DNA from: DATFVA01 sp963832715
GTDB lineage: Bacteria > Bacteroidota > Ignavibacteria > Ignavibacteriales > Ignavibacteriaceae
NCBI GenBank assembly: GCA_963832715.1
Contig: CAWHVB010000007.1
Location: 248,001 to 312,000, forward strand
Length of the DNA: 64,000 bases
Direction of reading: 5' to 3'
Shown: positions 24,386-34,042 of the stretch, piece after piece
How the letters are laid out: each line of letters begins with the position of its first letter
Position numbering within the stretch: the stretch's first letter is position 1
The notes under the pieces: generated by a model
Databases searched by the model: none
The model's input: the letters and a program-made list of their open reading frames with translations, nothing else
What the model was told of the DNA's origin: nothing
Program-made: the position numbers and the translations under genes

Positions 24386-26164
24386 TTAATCACTGCCGGA
24401 TAATTTGAAATAAACCAGAAGATGGTTATCGGGATCAGGAATTACCTCGATTGGTTCGAAACTGAGCTTAAAGTGAAATTCCTGATCGCTTTTATTCAGC
24501 CTTATTTTTTCCGTTTTCGATTCGGTTGATTCCGACTTAAACAAAAATTCAACCGGTAAGTCATAATCTGAGTAGCCTTTTTCCGTCTGACTCAGTTTAA
24601 GAGTTATATCGTATGTGCTGTCGGATGTTTCTTCCTGCTTCCAGCTGTATTCCACCTGCGGTACGTTATCTCCTTCAAATATCCATTGTTTGAAAAATTG
24701 ATCGAGATTTCTCCCTGAAGTTTCTTCGCATACTTCTTTGAAATCATTAGTTGAAGCATTCCTGTATTTATACTTTTCAAAATAATTCCTCAGACTCCTG
24801 AAAAAAACTTCATCTCCCAGCTCCCATCTTAGCATATTTAATACCCATGCTCCTTTATCATAGACCAGTGAGCTGAACAAATCGTTTTCCGGGTTATAAA
24901 CTGTTCCTGAAAAGCTTTCATCAAATTTACTCATCATCGATGAGCGAAGTGCTTTGGGGCCGGCAAGATGTTCCACATAGAGTGCCTCGCAGTATGTTGC
25001 AAATCCTTCATTCAGCCAGATATCCTTCCAGGATTCAGGCCCTACTGCATCCCCGAACCATTGGTGTGCAAGCTCGTGTACGTATATATCTGTAAAGAAT
25101 CGTTTGCCGCTTACAAAGTTAGAACCTATCCCTGTTAATGTTTGGTGTTCCATCGCCCCGATCTGCCAGAGGAATTCGGCTACCCCGTACTTCTCTTTGA
25201 TGAATGGATATTCACCGAAAGTCTTTGAAAAGAAATCAATCATACCGGGATGTCCGCCATAGTCTATTTTAGCATTATCTTCGTCCTCCGGAAAAGCATA
25301 GTACTCAATCGGCATCGTATCTTTTTTATCCTGTGATACATAGGTATCTGTGAAATTCCTGTAAACAGAAGAATACAGACAAATTAAATAAGTTGATATA
25401 GGGTAGAGAGTTTTCCAGTGGTACGTACGTCTTGATCCGATCGTAGTCTTATCTACAAGGATACCATTCGAGGCAGAGACGTAAGCAGTATCGTTTGTAA
25501 GGTACATATCAAGCAGCGCTTTATCAGAAGGCATATCGTTGCAGGGAATCCAGGTCGAAGCATAATCAGGTTCACTCAGATTATATACGACCCAGTGCCC
25601 GTATTTTTTCCCGAATGTGAAGGAACCGAAGCCTTCCCTTTCGGGTTTGCCTTCATAAATTATTTCAATCCTGAATGTATCCGGCAAAGGTACTGCCGGC
25701 TTGATAGAGAGACGTGAACCATCAATTTCATAATCAGCAGTCTTGCCATCGATAGATAATCCCGTAATTTTCATATTATCATGAAAGTTCAGGATTATTT
25801 TCTCAAGGTTCTTTTCCTTCATCCTTCCTGTTAGTATAACATCTCCGTTTAATACCTGGTCTTCAGGATGAAGATCCAGTTTAATATTATAATGCAGGAT
25901 GTCAAGCTGGTACTGTTCATCGGCTATATATCCGGCATCGACGGAAACAGGCGGTAGAGTCGAAAGCCTTTGTTGAATTTTTGCTCCGTTCTCTAACGAA
26001 GACCTGATACCCTGCTGGAAAGGAGTAATTCCCAGGTACCAGCCTGCGGCAAAGAAGAGCAGGAAAAGGAGCGCTGAAACTATTTTCGTTCTTCTGCTCA
26101 TTCTTCCCAATGATGTTATCTTAACGGTATTTAGAGAAGCTAATGAAAGTGACTTGTTTAACAT
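24386..26164 (-). CDS. M1-family aminopeptidase, membrane-anchored
   Basis: This zinc metallopeptidase has H363-E-L-A-H367 (in VHELAHQWFGDAVG) and the downstream WLNEGFATYCEAL Glu ligand. The substrate-binding motif is GAMEHQT, the GAMEN box with His for Asn, as in many Bacteroidota relatives. An N-terminal hydrophobic segment (~30-47) anchors it outside the cytoplasm. At 592 residues it is the shorter form without the long C-terminal helical domain. It probably trims peptides in the periplasm. It is a single gene. Confidence 0.9.
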   Translation of the reverse strand: MLNKSLSLASLNTVKITSLGRMSRRTKIVSALLFLLFFAAGWYLGITPFQQGIRSSLENGAKIQQRLSTLPPVSVDAGYIADEQYQLDILHYNIKLDLHPEDQVLNGDVILTGRMKEKNLEKIILNFHDNMKITGLSIDGKTADYEIDGSRLSIKPAVPLPDTFRIEIIYEGKPEREGFGSFTFGKKYGHWVVYNLSEPDYASTWIPCNDMPSDKALLDMYLTNDTAYVSASNGILVDKTTIGSRRTYHWKTLYPISTYLICLYSSVYRNFTDTYVSQDKKDTMPIEYYAFPEDEDNAKIDYGGHPGMIDFFSKTFGEYPFIKEKYGVAEFLWQIGAMEHQTLTGIGSNFVSGKRFFTDIYVHELAHQWFGDAVGPESWKDIWLNEGFATYCEALYVEHLAGPKALRSSMMSKFDESFSGTVYNPENDLFSSLVYDKGAWVLNMLRWELGDEVFFRSLRNYFEKYKYRNASTNDFKEVCEETSGRNLDQFFKQWIFEGDNVPQVEYSWKQEETSDSTYDITLKLSQTEKGYSDYDLPVEFLFKSESTESKTEKIRLNKSDQEFHFKLSFEPIEVIPDPDNHLLVYFKLSGSD

Positions 26165-26278
26165 ATATAGTAAATTCTTCAGAGATAAATAAATTTAATA
26201 ATTTGATCAATTGCCAATCAAATCATAAATGGATATATTAAATGCCAACACAATGCAAAATATGAGGGATTTTATCAT

Positions 26279-27523
26279 ATGACATTTCCCGGATCTTCTA
26301 TCCTTCGCGATACAGTTACAATGCTGCTCGCCGGAGGGCAAGGGGAAAGACTTTTTCCACTAACCCAGCCCAGGAGTAAACCTTCGGTGCCGTTCGGCGG
26401 AAAATACAGAATAATCGACTTTGCACTATCCAACTGTCTGAATTCAGGCCTGAGAAGGATCTATGTTCTCACGCAGTATAAATCCGATTCACTTAATCAG
26501 CATTTATATGAGGCGTGGAGTATTTTTAATCCTGAACTCGGCGAATTCATATATAACGTACCTCCACAGCGAAAGCTGAACAATGACTGGTACCTCGGAA
26601 CCGCAAATGCAATATATCAAAATATGAATCTTTTCTCTGCCGACAAAAGAGCTAAATGGGTGCTTGTACTCAGCGGCGATCATATTTATAAAATGGACTA
26701 CCTTAAAATGCTTCAGTATCATGTGGATACCAAAGCTGCTATGTCGATTGCCTGTATTGATGTCCCGAAGGATGAGGCTCACAGGTTCGGCATTGTTGGA
26801 GTTGATGAAAATTATCACGTTCAGTCATTTATAGAAAAACCGCCGAAACCTCCTGAGATTCCCGATAAGCCCGGCCATTCTTTTATTAATATGGGTATCT
26901 ATGTTTTTAATGCAGATATTCTTCGTGAAGTACTGATCGAAATGGAAAATAAGAAAATCAAAAATAATGATTTTGGTCATGATGTCATCCCGTACATGGT
27001 TAAATCGGATCTCGATGTTATTGCTTACGGATTTCACGATGAAAACAAAAAAGAAAAAACATACTGGAAAGATATAGGCACAATAGATAGTTATTTTGAA
27101 GCAAGCATGGACCTTATCAGCATTACTCCTGAATTTAATATGTACGATCAGTCCTGGCCGATGAGAACGTACCAGTACCAGTTCCCTCCGGCGAAGACAG
27201 TGTCTCACGAAGGCGAACGTGTGGGAAGAACACTTAACTCTCTTATCTGCGATGGTTCGATCGTATCCGGAGGACTTGTTGAAAGATCTCTTCTGGGTCC
27301 CAACGTAAGGGTGAACAGCTATACATACATAACCGATTCGATAATTATGAATAACTGCAACATTGGGAGGCATGCCAGGATACGAAGAGCAATCATCGAC
27401 AAAAACGTTAACGTACCGGAAGGATATGAGATCGGGTTTGATCTTGAAGGGGATAAGAAGAAATTTACCGTGACTGAAAGCGGAATAGTGGTGATCGCCA
27501 AGAACCAGGTGCTGCCGGTTTAA
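26279..27523 (+). CDS. glgC: Glucose-1-phosphate adenylyltransferase
   Basis: The enzyme makes ADP-glucose for glycogen. The nucleotide-binding signature LLAGGQGERLFPLTQPRSKP is at the N-terminus, and IDFALSNCLNSGLRRIYVLT, HIYKMDY and FIEKPPKPP follow. A left-handed beta-helix begins near residue 300. Length (414) is typical. It is followed 32 bases later by a Nudix gene on the same strand, so the two may share a transcript. No other glycogen gene is adjacent. Confidence 0.95.
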   Translation: MTFPGSSILRDTVTMLLAGGQGERLFPLTQPRSKPSVPFGGKYRIIDFALSNCLNSGLRRIYVLTQYKSDSLNQHLYEAWSIFNPELGEFIYNVPPQRKLNNDWYLGTANAIYQNMNLFSADKRAKWVLVLSGDHIYKMDYLKMLQYHVDTKAAMSIACIDVPKDEAHRFGIVGVDENYHVQSFIEKPPKPPEIPDKPGHSFINMGIYVFNADILREVLIEMENKKIKNNDFGHDVIPYMVKSDLDVIAYGFHDENKKEKTYWKDIGTIDSYFEASMDLISITPEFNMYDQSWPMRTYQYQFPPAKTVSHEGERVGRTLNSLICDGSIVSGGLVERSLLGPNVRVNSYTYITDSIIMNNCNIGRHARIRRAIIDKNVNVPEGYEIGFDLEGDKKKFTVTESGIVVIAKNQVLPV

Positions 27524-27555
27524 AGACTTAATTCCACAAGGAGGAAATCATAGAC

Positions 27556-27966
27556 TTGAGACTGGAATTCAATTTTAAGCAATCCGGAGTAATTCCTTAT
27601 CGAAAAAATGAAGGTAAACTGGAAATCCTGCTGATCACATCAATCAGGAAAAAGAAATGGATAATACCCAAGGGATATGTCGAATTTAACCTTACACCAT
27701 TTGAATCAGCAAAAAAAGAAGCGTTTGAAGAAGCCGGCATCATCGGATCAAACGAAACCTTTGAACTTGGGACGGTTGAACTTAAAAAGGGAATGGGAGT
27801 TACTCATATGAAGATATTCTCGATGGAAATAATTAAAATTCTGGAAGATTACCCTGAAAAAGAGATGAGGAAACGGAAGTGGTTCACTGCCGAGGAAGCT
27901 TCGGCAAAAGTATCAATTCCTGAAATTCCCGGGATGATCGCCATGCTTCAGACCAAAGTCAGGTAA
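27556..27966 (+). CDS. Nudix hydrolase, DIPP-like
   Basis: The Nudix box is PKGYVEFNLTPFESAKKEAF followed by EEAG, with the REXXEE core as K-E-x-x-E-E. The first family Glu is replaced, a pattern seen in the diphosphoinositol-polyphosphate-phosphohydrolase-like subgroup (PKGW-x3-GL type). It probably hydrolyses a nucleoside diphosphate or polyphosphate derivative in the cytoplasm. The TTG start at 27556 is chosen because AAGGAGG lies ten bases upstream. The 3' end overlaps recX by eight bases on the opposite strand. Confidence 0.85.
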   Translation: MRLEFNFKQSGVIPYRKNEGKLEILLITSIRKKKWIIPKGYVEFNLTPFESAKKEAFEEAGIIGSNETFELGTVELKKGMGVTHMKIFSMEIIKILEDYPEKEMRKRKWFTAEEASAKVSIPEIPGMIAMLQTKVR

Positions 27967-28594
27967 AATCATCTTCGTGTGTAAGCCTGGCCATAACTTC
28001 TTTTATTGTATCATAGTCATACCCCTTTGAGAAGAGGTATGTATACAGCCTGGCTGAGATCTCCTTCTTATCATAACCTCGTTTAGATAATATATTCATT
28101 TTCTTTTCTGCTAAAACTGCCGCATTCTCAGCTGGTGCCAGGTCTTCCTCTTCTATAATTTTATCAATGATTTCAGATGCCACTCCCTTCTTAAATAACT
28201 CCGCCTTGAGCTTATTTTTTCCCCACGCTTTAAGCCTGATCTTCTCTTCGACATATTGTTTTCCGAAGGTATAATCATCGAGCATACCTTTTTCCCTTAA
28301 AGTATCAAGAACTTCCTCGATAAGCTCTTTTTCATATTTTTTTCTTAGCAGTTTAAGTTTCAGCTCATTGTAGGAATGCATCCTTCTTCCAAGAAAATTA
28401 TATGCCTTCTTTTTAATAAAATATTTTCGGTTCTCCCTGATTAATAAAGCAAAACCGTCTTCAGATATTTCCATATCTTTTTTAAGACGGTTCTGCAGAA
28501 ATATTTCGTATGAAAGGAAGAGCTTTTCCTGGTTATCAAAATAGACTATTACATTCTCATCATCCTTCTTGACTACCCTTTCAATCTTCATCAA
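27959..28594 (-). CDS. recX: RecX regulatory protein
   Basis: This RecX-type tandem three-helix protein (211 residues) modulates the RecA filament. The repeats are recognisable in YNFLGRRMHSYNELKLKLL, YTFGKQYVEEKIRLKAWGKN and KGYDYDTIKEVMARL. Its ATG directly abuts the recA stop, as in most recA-recX pairs, so it should be translated at lower level from the recA transcript. Confidence 0.9.
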   Translation of the reverse strand: MMKIERVVKKDDENVIVYFDNQEKLFLSYEIFLQNRLKKDMEISEDGFALLIRENRKYFIKKKAYNFLGRRMHSYNELKLKLLRKKYEKELIEEVLDTLREKGMLDDYTFGKQYVEEKIRLKAWGKNKLKAELFKKGVASEIIDKIIEEEDLAPAENAAVLAEKKMNILSKRGYDKKEISARLYTYLFSKGYDYDTIKEVMARLTHEDDFT

Positions 28595-29662
28595 TTATTT
28601 TGAGGATTTTTTCTCTTTTTCCGAAGATTTATCTTTTCCGTTGCCTGTCCCCTCTTCAGTCTTATTAAGTTTTATATTTAGTTTTTCCTTTACCTGGCTT
28701 TCAAGCTTCTGGTACATTTCAGCATTCTCGATCAGTTTCTGCCTGAACTGCTCTCTTCCCTGGAACCTGTCCTCTTCAAAAGTAAACCAGGCACCGCTTT
28801 TTTTAACGAGCCCGAGATTAGTTGCCATATCAAGCAGATCCCCCGACCTGCTTATTCCTTCATTATAAAGAATATCGAATTCGACTTCTTTAAAAGGTGG
28901 AGCAACTTTACTTTTTACGATCTTTACCTTTGTCCTGTTTCCAATAACTTCGGTACCGTCTTTTATTGCTGCGATCCTTCTTATATCAAGTCTCAGAGAA
29001 GCATAAAATTTCAATGCATTTCCGCCAGTAGTTGTTTCCGGGTTGCCGAACATAATACCGATCTTGCTCCTCAACTGGTTAATAAAAACAACAGCAGTTT
29101 TTGATTTGGAAATCGCCCCGGTTAATTTTCTTAATGCCTGAGACATTAACCTGGCCTGCACAGCCATAGTTGCGTCCCCCATCTCTCCTTCAATTTCCGA
29201 GCGCGGAACAAGTGCAGCAACCGAATCTATAACAATAATATCAAGAGCATTACTTCTGACAAGTGTATCGGTTATTTCAAGAGCCTGTTCCCCGAAATCA
29301 GGCTGTGATATCAGAAGATTGGCGGTATCCACACCAAGACGCTTTGCATAGTTTACATCGAGTGCATGTTCTGCATCTATAAATGCAGCAAGTCCCCCGG
29401 TCTTCTGAGCCTCTGCAATTATATGAAGACACAGAGTTGTCTTTCCACTTGATTCAGGGCCATAAATTTCGGTTACTCTTCCGCGCGGAATGCCGCCGAT
29501 TCCGAGAGCATAATCAAGTGATAAAGCACCGGTAGGAATTGATTCAACCGGGTTGATGACGCCGTCCCCCAGCTTCATTATAGAACCTTTTCCATACGTA
29601 CGTTCAATACTTGTAATGGCATCCTCAATAATTTTTAACTTTTGTTCCCTGTCTGTGCTCAT
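28595..29662 (-). CDS. recA: Recombinase RecA
   Basis: This is the ATP-dependent strand-exchange protein and SOS co-protease. The Walker A motif GPESSGKTTL lies near residue 67, and IIVIDSVAALVPR is Walker B. The L2 loop and QALRKLT segment are intact. The lysine/glutamate-rich C-terminus (EEGTGNGKDKSSEKEKKSSK) is a normal acidic/basic tail. Length 355 is standard. It stands third from the end of the purC-recX run, behind thpR. Confidence 0.98.
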   Translation of the reverse strand: MSTDREQKLKIIEDAITSIERTYGKGSIMKLGDGVINPVESIPTGALSLDYALGIGGIPRGRVTEIYGPESSGKTTLCLHIIAEAQKTGGLAAFIDAEHALDVNYAKRLGVDTANLLISQPDFGEQALEITDTLVRSNALDIIVIDSVAALVPRSEIEGEMGDATMAVQARLMSQALRKLTGAISKSKTAVVFINQLRSKIGIMFGNPETTTGGNALKFYASLRLDIRRIAAIKDGTEVIGNRTKVKIVKSKVAPPFKEVEFDILYNEGISRSGDLLDMATNLGLVKKSGAWFTFEEDRFQGREQFRQKLIENAEMYQKLESQVKEKLNIKLNKTEEGTGNGKDKSSEKEKKSSK

Positions 29663-29672
29663 TTTTCCTCCA

Positions 29673-30221
29673 TTATTTTAATTTAAACTTTTTTATTACT
29701 GTATATTTTGATGAATCCGGTAATAATTCACTTTTAACAAGCAAAATACTATCTGAAACAAAATTTATCTCCGGTATTATAAAACTATTAAATTTTGTTA
29801 CCCACTCTTCCGGGAACCTCTTTCTTATCCTCAATAGTGTTATATGCGGTTTGAATTTCCTCTTCTCAACAGGTATGTCAAATTTTACAAGTTCATTATT
29901 AAGCTGTTCAACAATATTAAATAAAATAGTATCCACCCACAACCCTATCCATAAAATCTGTGGTGTTCCTTGTTTGAAAAAAAATCCGAACCTGGTCAAT
30001 TTACATCTGATTCTCTCATATTCATCGAGGAATCGCAGTGAATCAGAAATCTTCCCTACCAGTTCTTCCTCCACTTCTCCTATAAATTTCAGTGTAAGGT
30101 GAATTTTTTCGTCTGCTTCCCATTTAAAATCAATTAGATGGTCCGCTGCCTGCTGTCTGAACTCTGAAATCCTTTCCCTGATATCTTCAGGGATTCCGAG
30201 AGCAACAAACAGTCTAGTCAT
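29673..30221 (-). CDS. thpR: RNA 2',3'-cyclic phosphodiesterase (2H family)
   Basis: This 2H phosphoesterase is of the LigT/ThpR type. The two HxTx motifs are HLTL in KIHLTLKFIGEV and HITL in KPHITLLRI. The ATG at 30221 (MTRLFVALG) is preferred over 30275 because it gives a normal ~182-residue protein and overlaps the cinA stop by eight bases. It acts on RNA 2',3'-cyclic ends or cyclic nucleotides. The cinA-thpR-recA order is conserved in many bacteria. Confidence 0.88.
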   Translation of the reverse strand: MTRLFVALGIPEDIRERISEFRQQAADHLIDFKWEADEKIHLTLKFIGEVEEELVGKISDSLRFLDEYERIRCKLTRFGFFFKQGTPQILWIGLWVDTILFNIVEQLNNELVKFDIPVEKRKFKPHITLLRIRKRFPEEWVTKFNSFIIPEINFVSDSILLVKSELLPDSSKYTVIKKFKLK

Positions 30222-31467
30222 CCGAAATTCCGAGAAGATGCCTGCGCAGCATATCAAGTGCGGCCTGCGCTGCACGCTGCTTATTTAAAATTCTATCGTC
30301 TCCGAAGAGAAATTCTTTGGCAGTGCAGACTTTATCATCACAAATACCTATATAAACAAGTCCCACCGGTTTATCCGTGGTAGCTCCGGTAGGCCCCATA
30401 ATGCCCGTTGTTGAAAGACCAAGGTCAGTTCCGCTGATTGATTTAATTCCCTCGGCCATCTGCCTTGCTACTTCAATGCTGACGGCGCCATTTTCAGCTA
30501 TCATATCTTCATTTACCTTCAGGATCTCAACCTTGGCTGCATTGCTGTATGAGACCACTCCCCTTTCAAAGTACACACTGCTGCCGCCGATGTTGGTCAG
30601 CATATTAGAGACAAGCCCCCCGGTGCAGGATTCCGCCACCGCCAGAGTCAGCCCGCGTTCCTTTAGAATTTTTCCAATAACTTCTTCAAGCATCTCATTC
30701 TCTGTACCATAGATATACCTTCCCGCTTTGGTGCGTATCTTTTGCTCGATTTCACTTATTTTATTCTGCGCCTCTTCTTCGGATTTTCCCTCAGAGGTTA
30801 TTCTTAGCCTTACACCAAACTGGCTGGGCAGAAATGCAAGCTTCGAATCGCCGAGGAGTTCGTTCAGGTCTCCCAGCCGTTCGAATAAAGCCGATTCCCC
30901 GATACCAGTTGAAAGCAGGTTTTTCCTTATAGTGATGAGCTCCGGTTCACCCATTCTTTCCTTAAGGGCAGGAATGACATATGAATTGATCATCTCCTCC
31001 ATTTCGTAGGGCACGCCCGGCATAGCTACAAATATTTTATTATCTTTTTCAATCCATACGCCTGGGGCTGTCCCCAGTGTATTCCTGATTACATTTGCAA
31101 TCTTCGGAACGAGAGCCTGTCCCTCATTGATTTTGTTTATTTTCCACCTGCGTTTCTTAAATAAGCTTTTGATATCTTCAAGTACGTCTGCATTCTGCAC
31201 GAGTTCAGTATTAAAAAAGTTTACTATACATTTGCGGGTTACATCATCGTGCGTCGGCCCCAAACCACCGGTAACCAAAACAATATCATTTTCTTCATAA
31301 GCCCTCTTAAACTCCTGTACAATTTCAGCCTCGTTATCGCCGATTACAGAAGTTCTCACTACGTTAATATTATTTTCGATCAGCTCTTTGCCGATAAAAG
31401 CGGCATTAGTATTCAAAACCTGCCCTATTAAAATCTCATCACCCACAGTAATGATATGAGCATTCAT
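30214..31467 (-). CDS. cinA: CinA-family nicotinamide-nucleotide amidase
   Basis: This is a two-domain protein. The N-terminal MoCF-like part is VGDEILIGQVLNTNAAFIGK and TGGLGPTHDDVT, an ADP-ribose pyrophosphatase-like domain. The C-terminal CinA amidase domain has LAVAESCTGGLVSNMLTNIG, VSYSNAAK and GIMGPTGATTDKPVG. It deamidates nicotinamide mononucleotide for pyridine-nucleotide recycling. The gene lies immediately upstream of thpR and recA, the classic competence/recA gene order. Confidence 0.93.
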   Translation of the reverse strand: MNAHIITVGDEILIGQVLNTNAAFIGKELIENNINVVRTSVIGDNEAEIVQEFKRAYEENDIVLVTGGLGPTHDDVTRKCIVNFFNTELVQNADVLEDIKSLFKKRRWKINKINEGQALVPKIANVIRNTLGTAPGVWIEKDNKIFVAMPGVPYEMEEMINSYVIPALKERMGEPELITIRKNLLSTGIGESALFERLGDLNELLGDSKLAFLPSQFGVRLRITSEGKSEEEAQNKISEIEQKIRTKAGRYIYGTENEMLEEVIGKILKERGLTLAVAESCTGGLVSNMLTNIGGSSVYFERGVVSYSNAAKVEILKVNEDMIAENGAVSIEVARQMAEGIKSISGTDLGLSTTGIMGPTGATTDKPVGLVYIGICDDKVCTAKEFLFGDDRILNKQRAAQAALDMLRRHLLGISDD

Positions 31468-31489
31468 CCGGTTTCTTTCGATATTGTTA

Positions 31490-31948
31490 TTAAACTGAAC
31501 TATAAATTAATATAAAAAGATGAACTAATAATAAAACATAAAAACTGCTGATAATATCATCTATCATAATTCCAAGGCCGCCCTTTAATCTTTCTAATCC
31601 TCTTGCAGGATAAGGTTTTATGATATCAAATAACCGCCAGATCAGGAAAACAACCAGTGAAACCCAGATTATTTTCGGTAGGAACAGCAGGGAAATCCAC
31701 ATACCCACCACCTCATCGATAGTACATTCGGAGGGGTCTTTTCCATACACCTTTTCAAACTGATTTCCTGCGTAAACACCGTATATGCTGAAGAGAATAA
31801 TTGACGGAATAATAATAAAGGGTTTCTCAAACCCCGGAATGTAATATATGAGCAGACCGGCAATGCTTCCGAAAGTTCCGCTTGCAAAAGGGATATAACC
31901 GGTATAGAATCCCGATCCAAGTAATTTATCGATAAAATTAAGTTTCAC
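31490..31948 (-). CDS. pgpA: Phosphatidylglycerophosphatase A
   Basis: This 152-residue membrane phosphatase removes phosphate from phosphatidylglycerol phosphate. Conserved parts are GTFGSIAGLLIYYI, IDEVVGMWISL, DIIKPYPARGLE and LGIMIDDIISSFY. It overlaps pgsA by 11 bases, which puts the two consecutive steps of phosphatidylglycerol synthesis under one translation unit. Confidence 0.9.
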   Translation of the reverse strand: MKLNFIDKLLGSGFYTGYIPFASGTFGSIAGLLIYYIPGFEKPFIIIPSIILFSIYGVYAGNQFEKVYGKDPSECTIDEVVGMWISLLFLPKIIWVSLVVFLIWRLFDIIKPYPARGLERLKGGLGIMIDDIISSFYVLLLVHLFILIYSSV

Positions 31949-32534
31949 GTCTGAATAATTCCTCTATAAGTCTTCTGTTTTTATACAGGTATGTCACACC
32001 GGAATGAAAAGTTACTGCTGTTATAACAAGCATGCTTATATAAATAAAATTTTCATTCATTAAAATTGTAAAAACTTTTTTCCCTGCCGTATAAATGGTT
32101 GTTAAATTCAGTCCGACGTACGCTATCAGCAAATAATAAAGAAAAACCATCTGGATAAAAGTTTTCCATTTTGCGTAATAACTAGTTGGAAATGAAAAAT
32201 CTCTATAATCAGCATAAGCTCTTAATGTAGTAATTACAAGGTCCCTCAGTATGATAATTAAAACCATCCACAACGGTATGACGTGAAGTATGACGAAACC
32301 TATAAAAGCTGTCGAAGTAAGTATCTTATCGGCAAGCGGATCCCAGAACTTCCCCCAGTTGGTTATATAATTGAATTTTCTTGCCAGCCAGCCGTCGTAC
32401 CAATCAGTGAGAGCAGCAATAATAAAAATTCCGAGTGAGATCACCTTGAATGTCGGGTTATCGGAAAGAAAAAAAAAGAGGAAAAACGGTGTTAGTATTA
32501 TCCTGAGTATTGTTAATTGATTTGGGAGTACCAT
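31938..32534 (-). CDS. pgsA: CDP-diacylglycerol-glycerol-3-phosphate phosphatidyltransferase
   Basis: This CDP-alcohol phosphatidyltransferase is an integral membrane enzyme. The signature D-x2-DG-x2-AR-x8-G-x3-D-x3-D reads DWYDGWLARKF, then GKFWDPLADK. About five or six membrane segments fit the family. It makes phosphatidylglycerol phosphate, the PgpA substrate. It follows the DUF971 gene with no gap. Confidence 0.93.
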   Translation of the reverse strand: MVLPNQLTILRIILTPFFLFFFLSDNPTFKVISLGIFIIAALTDWYDGWLARKFNYITNWGKFWDPLADKILTSTAFIGFVILHVIPLWMVLIIILRDLVITTLRAYADYRDFSFPTSYYAKWKTFIQMVFLYYLLIAYVGLNLTTIYTAGKKVFTILMNENFIYISMLVITAVTFHSGVTYLYKNRRLIEELFRRET

Positions 32535-32843
32535 TTAACCAGCAGATTTTTCAAGCGAAAGTATTTTCAGGTATGAGTATTCATAAATGCCCGTACTGTG
32601 TCCGTCTCTCCATGTAATTGCCAGGGCATAGCTTCCAACAGGTTTGATTGAAGTTACAGTAAGCTGGTCATGGTTAAAGATCGGGATATAACTTTTACTC
32701 TCTCTTTCCCTTTCTATTACACAGGATGCACAGGGACATAATCTTCTTAACATCTCAATGGGAATACTGGTTTCAGTATTATCTTCCCATTTAATATATA
32801 AACCTGCACTTTCCTTTAATTTTATTTTTACAGGCTGCATCAT
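32535..32843 (-). CDS. DUF971 (gamma-butyrobetaine hydroxylase-like N-terminal) protein
   Basis: This 102-residue single-domain protein has the LRRLCPCASC cysteine cluster that binds zinc in this fold. VGSYALAITWRDGHSTGIYEYSYLK is the family core. Members are associated with iron-sulfur or cofactor biology but have no settled function. It overlaps purC by one base and abuts pgsA, so it is co-translated with both. Confidence 0.9.
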   Translation of the reverse strand: MMQPVKIKLKESAGLYIKWEDNTETSIPIEMLRRLCPCASCVIERERESKSYIPIFNHDQLTVTSIKPVGSYALAITWRDGHSTGIYEYSYLKILSLEKSAG

Positions 32844-33739
32844 CAGGCTAAAGTTTTCCCGGTTAATTTAAATAAAACATCAAGATACTTTTCGCTTGTC
32901 TTATTAATTATATCTTCAGGCAGAATCGGCGCCGGAGGTTTTTTATCGAAGTTGATCGATAATAGATAATCGCGTACAAACTGTTTGTCGTAACTTTCCT
33001 GCGCTCTTCCTTTTTGATACTTATCCACAGGCCAGAACCTTGATGAATCCGGCGTAAGCAGTTCATCAACAAGAATTAAATCTCCGTCAATGAGACCAAA
33101 CTCCATTTTAGTATCTGCTATAATAATACCCTTCTCAAGTGCATATGCTGAAGATGTTTTATATATCTCCATCGCTGCATTTTTAATTTTATTTATATTT
33201 TCTTCACCAGCTATTTTTTTTGCCTGATCAGCAGAAATATTTTCATCGTGTGTTCCAATTTCAGCTTTTGTAGAAGGAGTGAAAATCGGTTCCGGGAGCT
33301 CCTGAGATTCCTGCAATCCTTCAGGCAGTTTAATGCCGGATATTTTTCCCGTCGCTTTATAATCATTCCATCCGGAGCCTGAAATATATCCCCTGATGAT
33401 GCATTCTATAGGGATGACCTCGGCTTTTTTAACAAGCATCGATCTGCCCTCAAGCTCAATACTGTATTCATGGCATACAGAAGGAAAGTCATTTACATTA
33501 GCAGAGATAAGATGGTTTTTAATGATCCCCTGCGAGAAGTCGAACCAGAACTGCGAAATCCGGGTAAGCACTTTTCCTTTAAAGGGAATTCCCTGCTGCA
33601 TAATCACATCAAAAGCTGAAAGTCTGTCGGTTGAAACAATAAGAAAATATTCACCAACATCATAAATATCCCGTACTTTTCCTCTTTTTACCAGCTTTAA
33701 ATTCGGGAAATCAGTCTGAAGTATTACTCTGGAGTTCAT
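32843..33739 (-). CDS. purC: SAICAR synthetase
   Basis: This is phosphoribosylaminoimidazole-succinocarboxamide synthase, the aspartate-adding step of purine synthesis. Motifs are GKVRDIYDVGEYFLIVSTDR, IECIIRGYISGSGW and IIADTKMEFGL. At 298 residues it is the longer (yeast ADE1-like) form rather than the ~235-residue form. It is the promoter-proximal gene of the run leading to recX. Confidence 0.95.
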   Translation of the reverse strand: MNSRVILQTDFPNLKLVKRGKVRDIYDVGEYFLIVSTDRLSAFDVIMQQGIPFKGKVLTRISQFWFDFSQGIIKNHLISANVNDFPSVCHEYSIELEGRSMLVKKAEVIPIECIIRGYISGSGWNDYKATGKISGIKLPEGLQESQELPEPIFTPSTKAEIGTHDENISADQAKKIAGEENINKIKNAAMEIYKTSSAYALEKGIIIADTKMEFGLIDGDLILVDELLTPDSSRFWPVDKYQKGRAQESYDKQFVRDYLLSINFDKKPPAPILPEDIINKTSEKYLDVLFKLTGKTLA

Positions 33740-33810
33740 AAGCCTTGAAGTTTGTTAGCAAATATAATTATGACCGGATGATAATACAATAAATAATCAT
33801 TGTATTTCAT

Positions 33811-33966
33811 TCATAAAATGAAATAAAGCAAAATAAGAATCAGCATCAGAATCACTATCAAACTTAAGAATTTATTCTCTTTCGGGAATTCATACCCGCA
33901 AATAGGGCATATTTTAGCATCTCCAGGTACTTCCATAGCACAGGACGGACATTCTTTTTTTTTCAT
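33811..33966 (-). CDS. Small zinc-ribbon membrane protein
   Basis: This 51-residue gene begins MKKKECPSCAMEVPGDAKIC and continues PICGYEF, a complete C-x2-C...C-x2-C zinc ribbon. A single C-terminal membrane helix (LIVILMLILILLYFIL) ends the protein. It lies upstream of purC and divergent from the thioredoxin gene. Similar ribbon-plus-helix proteins are common but uncharacterised. The coding call rests on the intact ribbon, the helix and the clean frame. Confidence 0.65.
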   Translation of the reverse strand: MKKKECPSCAMEVPGDAKICPICGYEFPKENKFLSLIVILMLILILLYFIL

Positions 33967-34042
33967 ATTTATGTATAAATTTTTCCTGAATCTATTTTAA
34001 ATTACAGCCATCAAATTATATGAAAATAATTAATAATCCTGA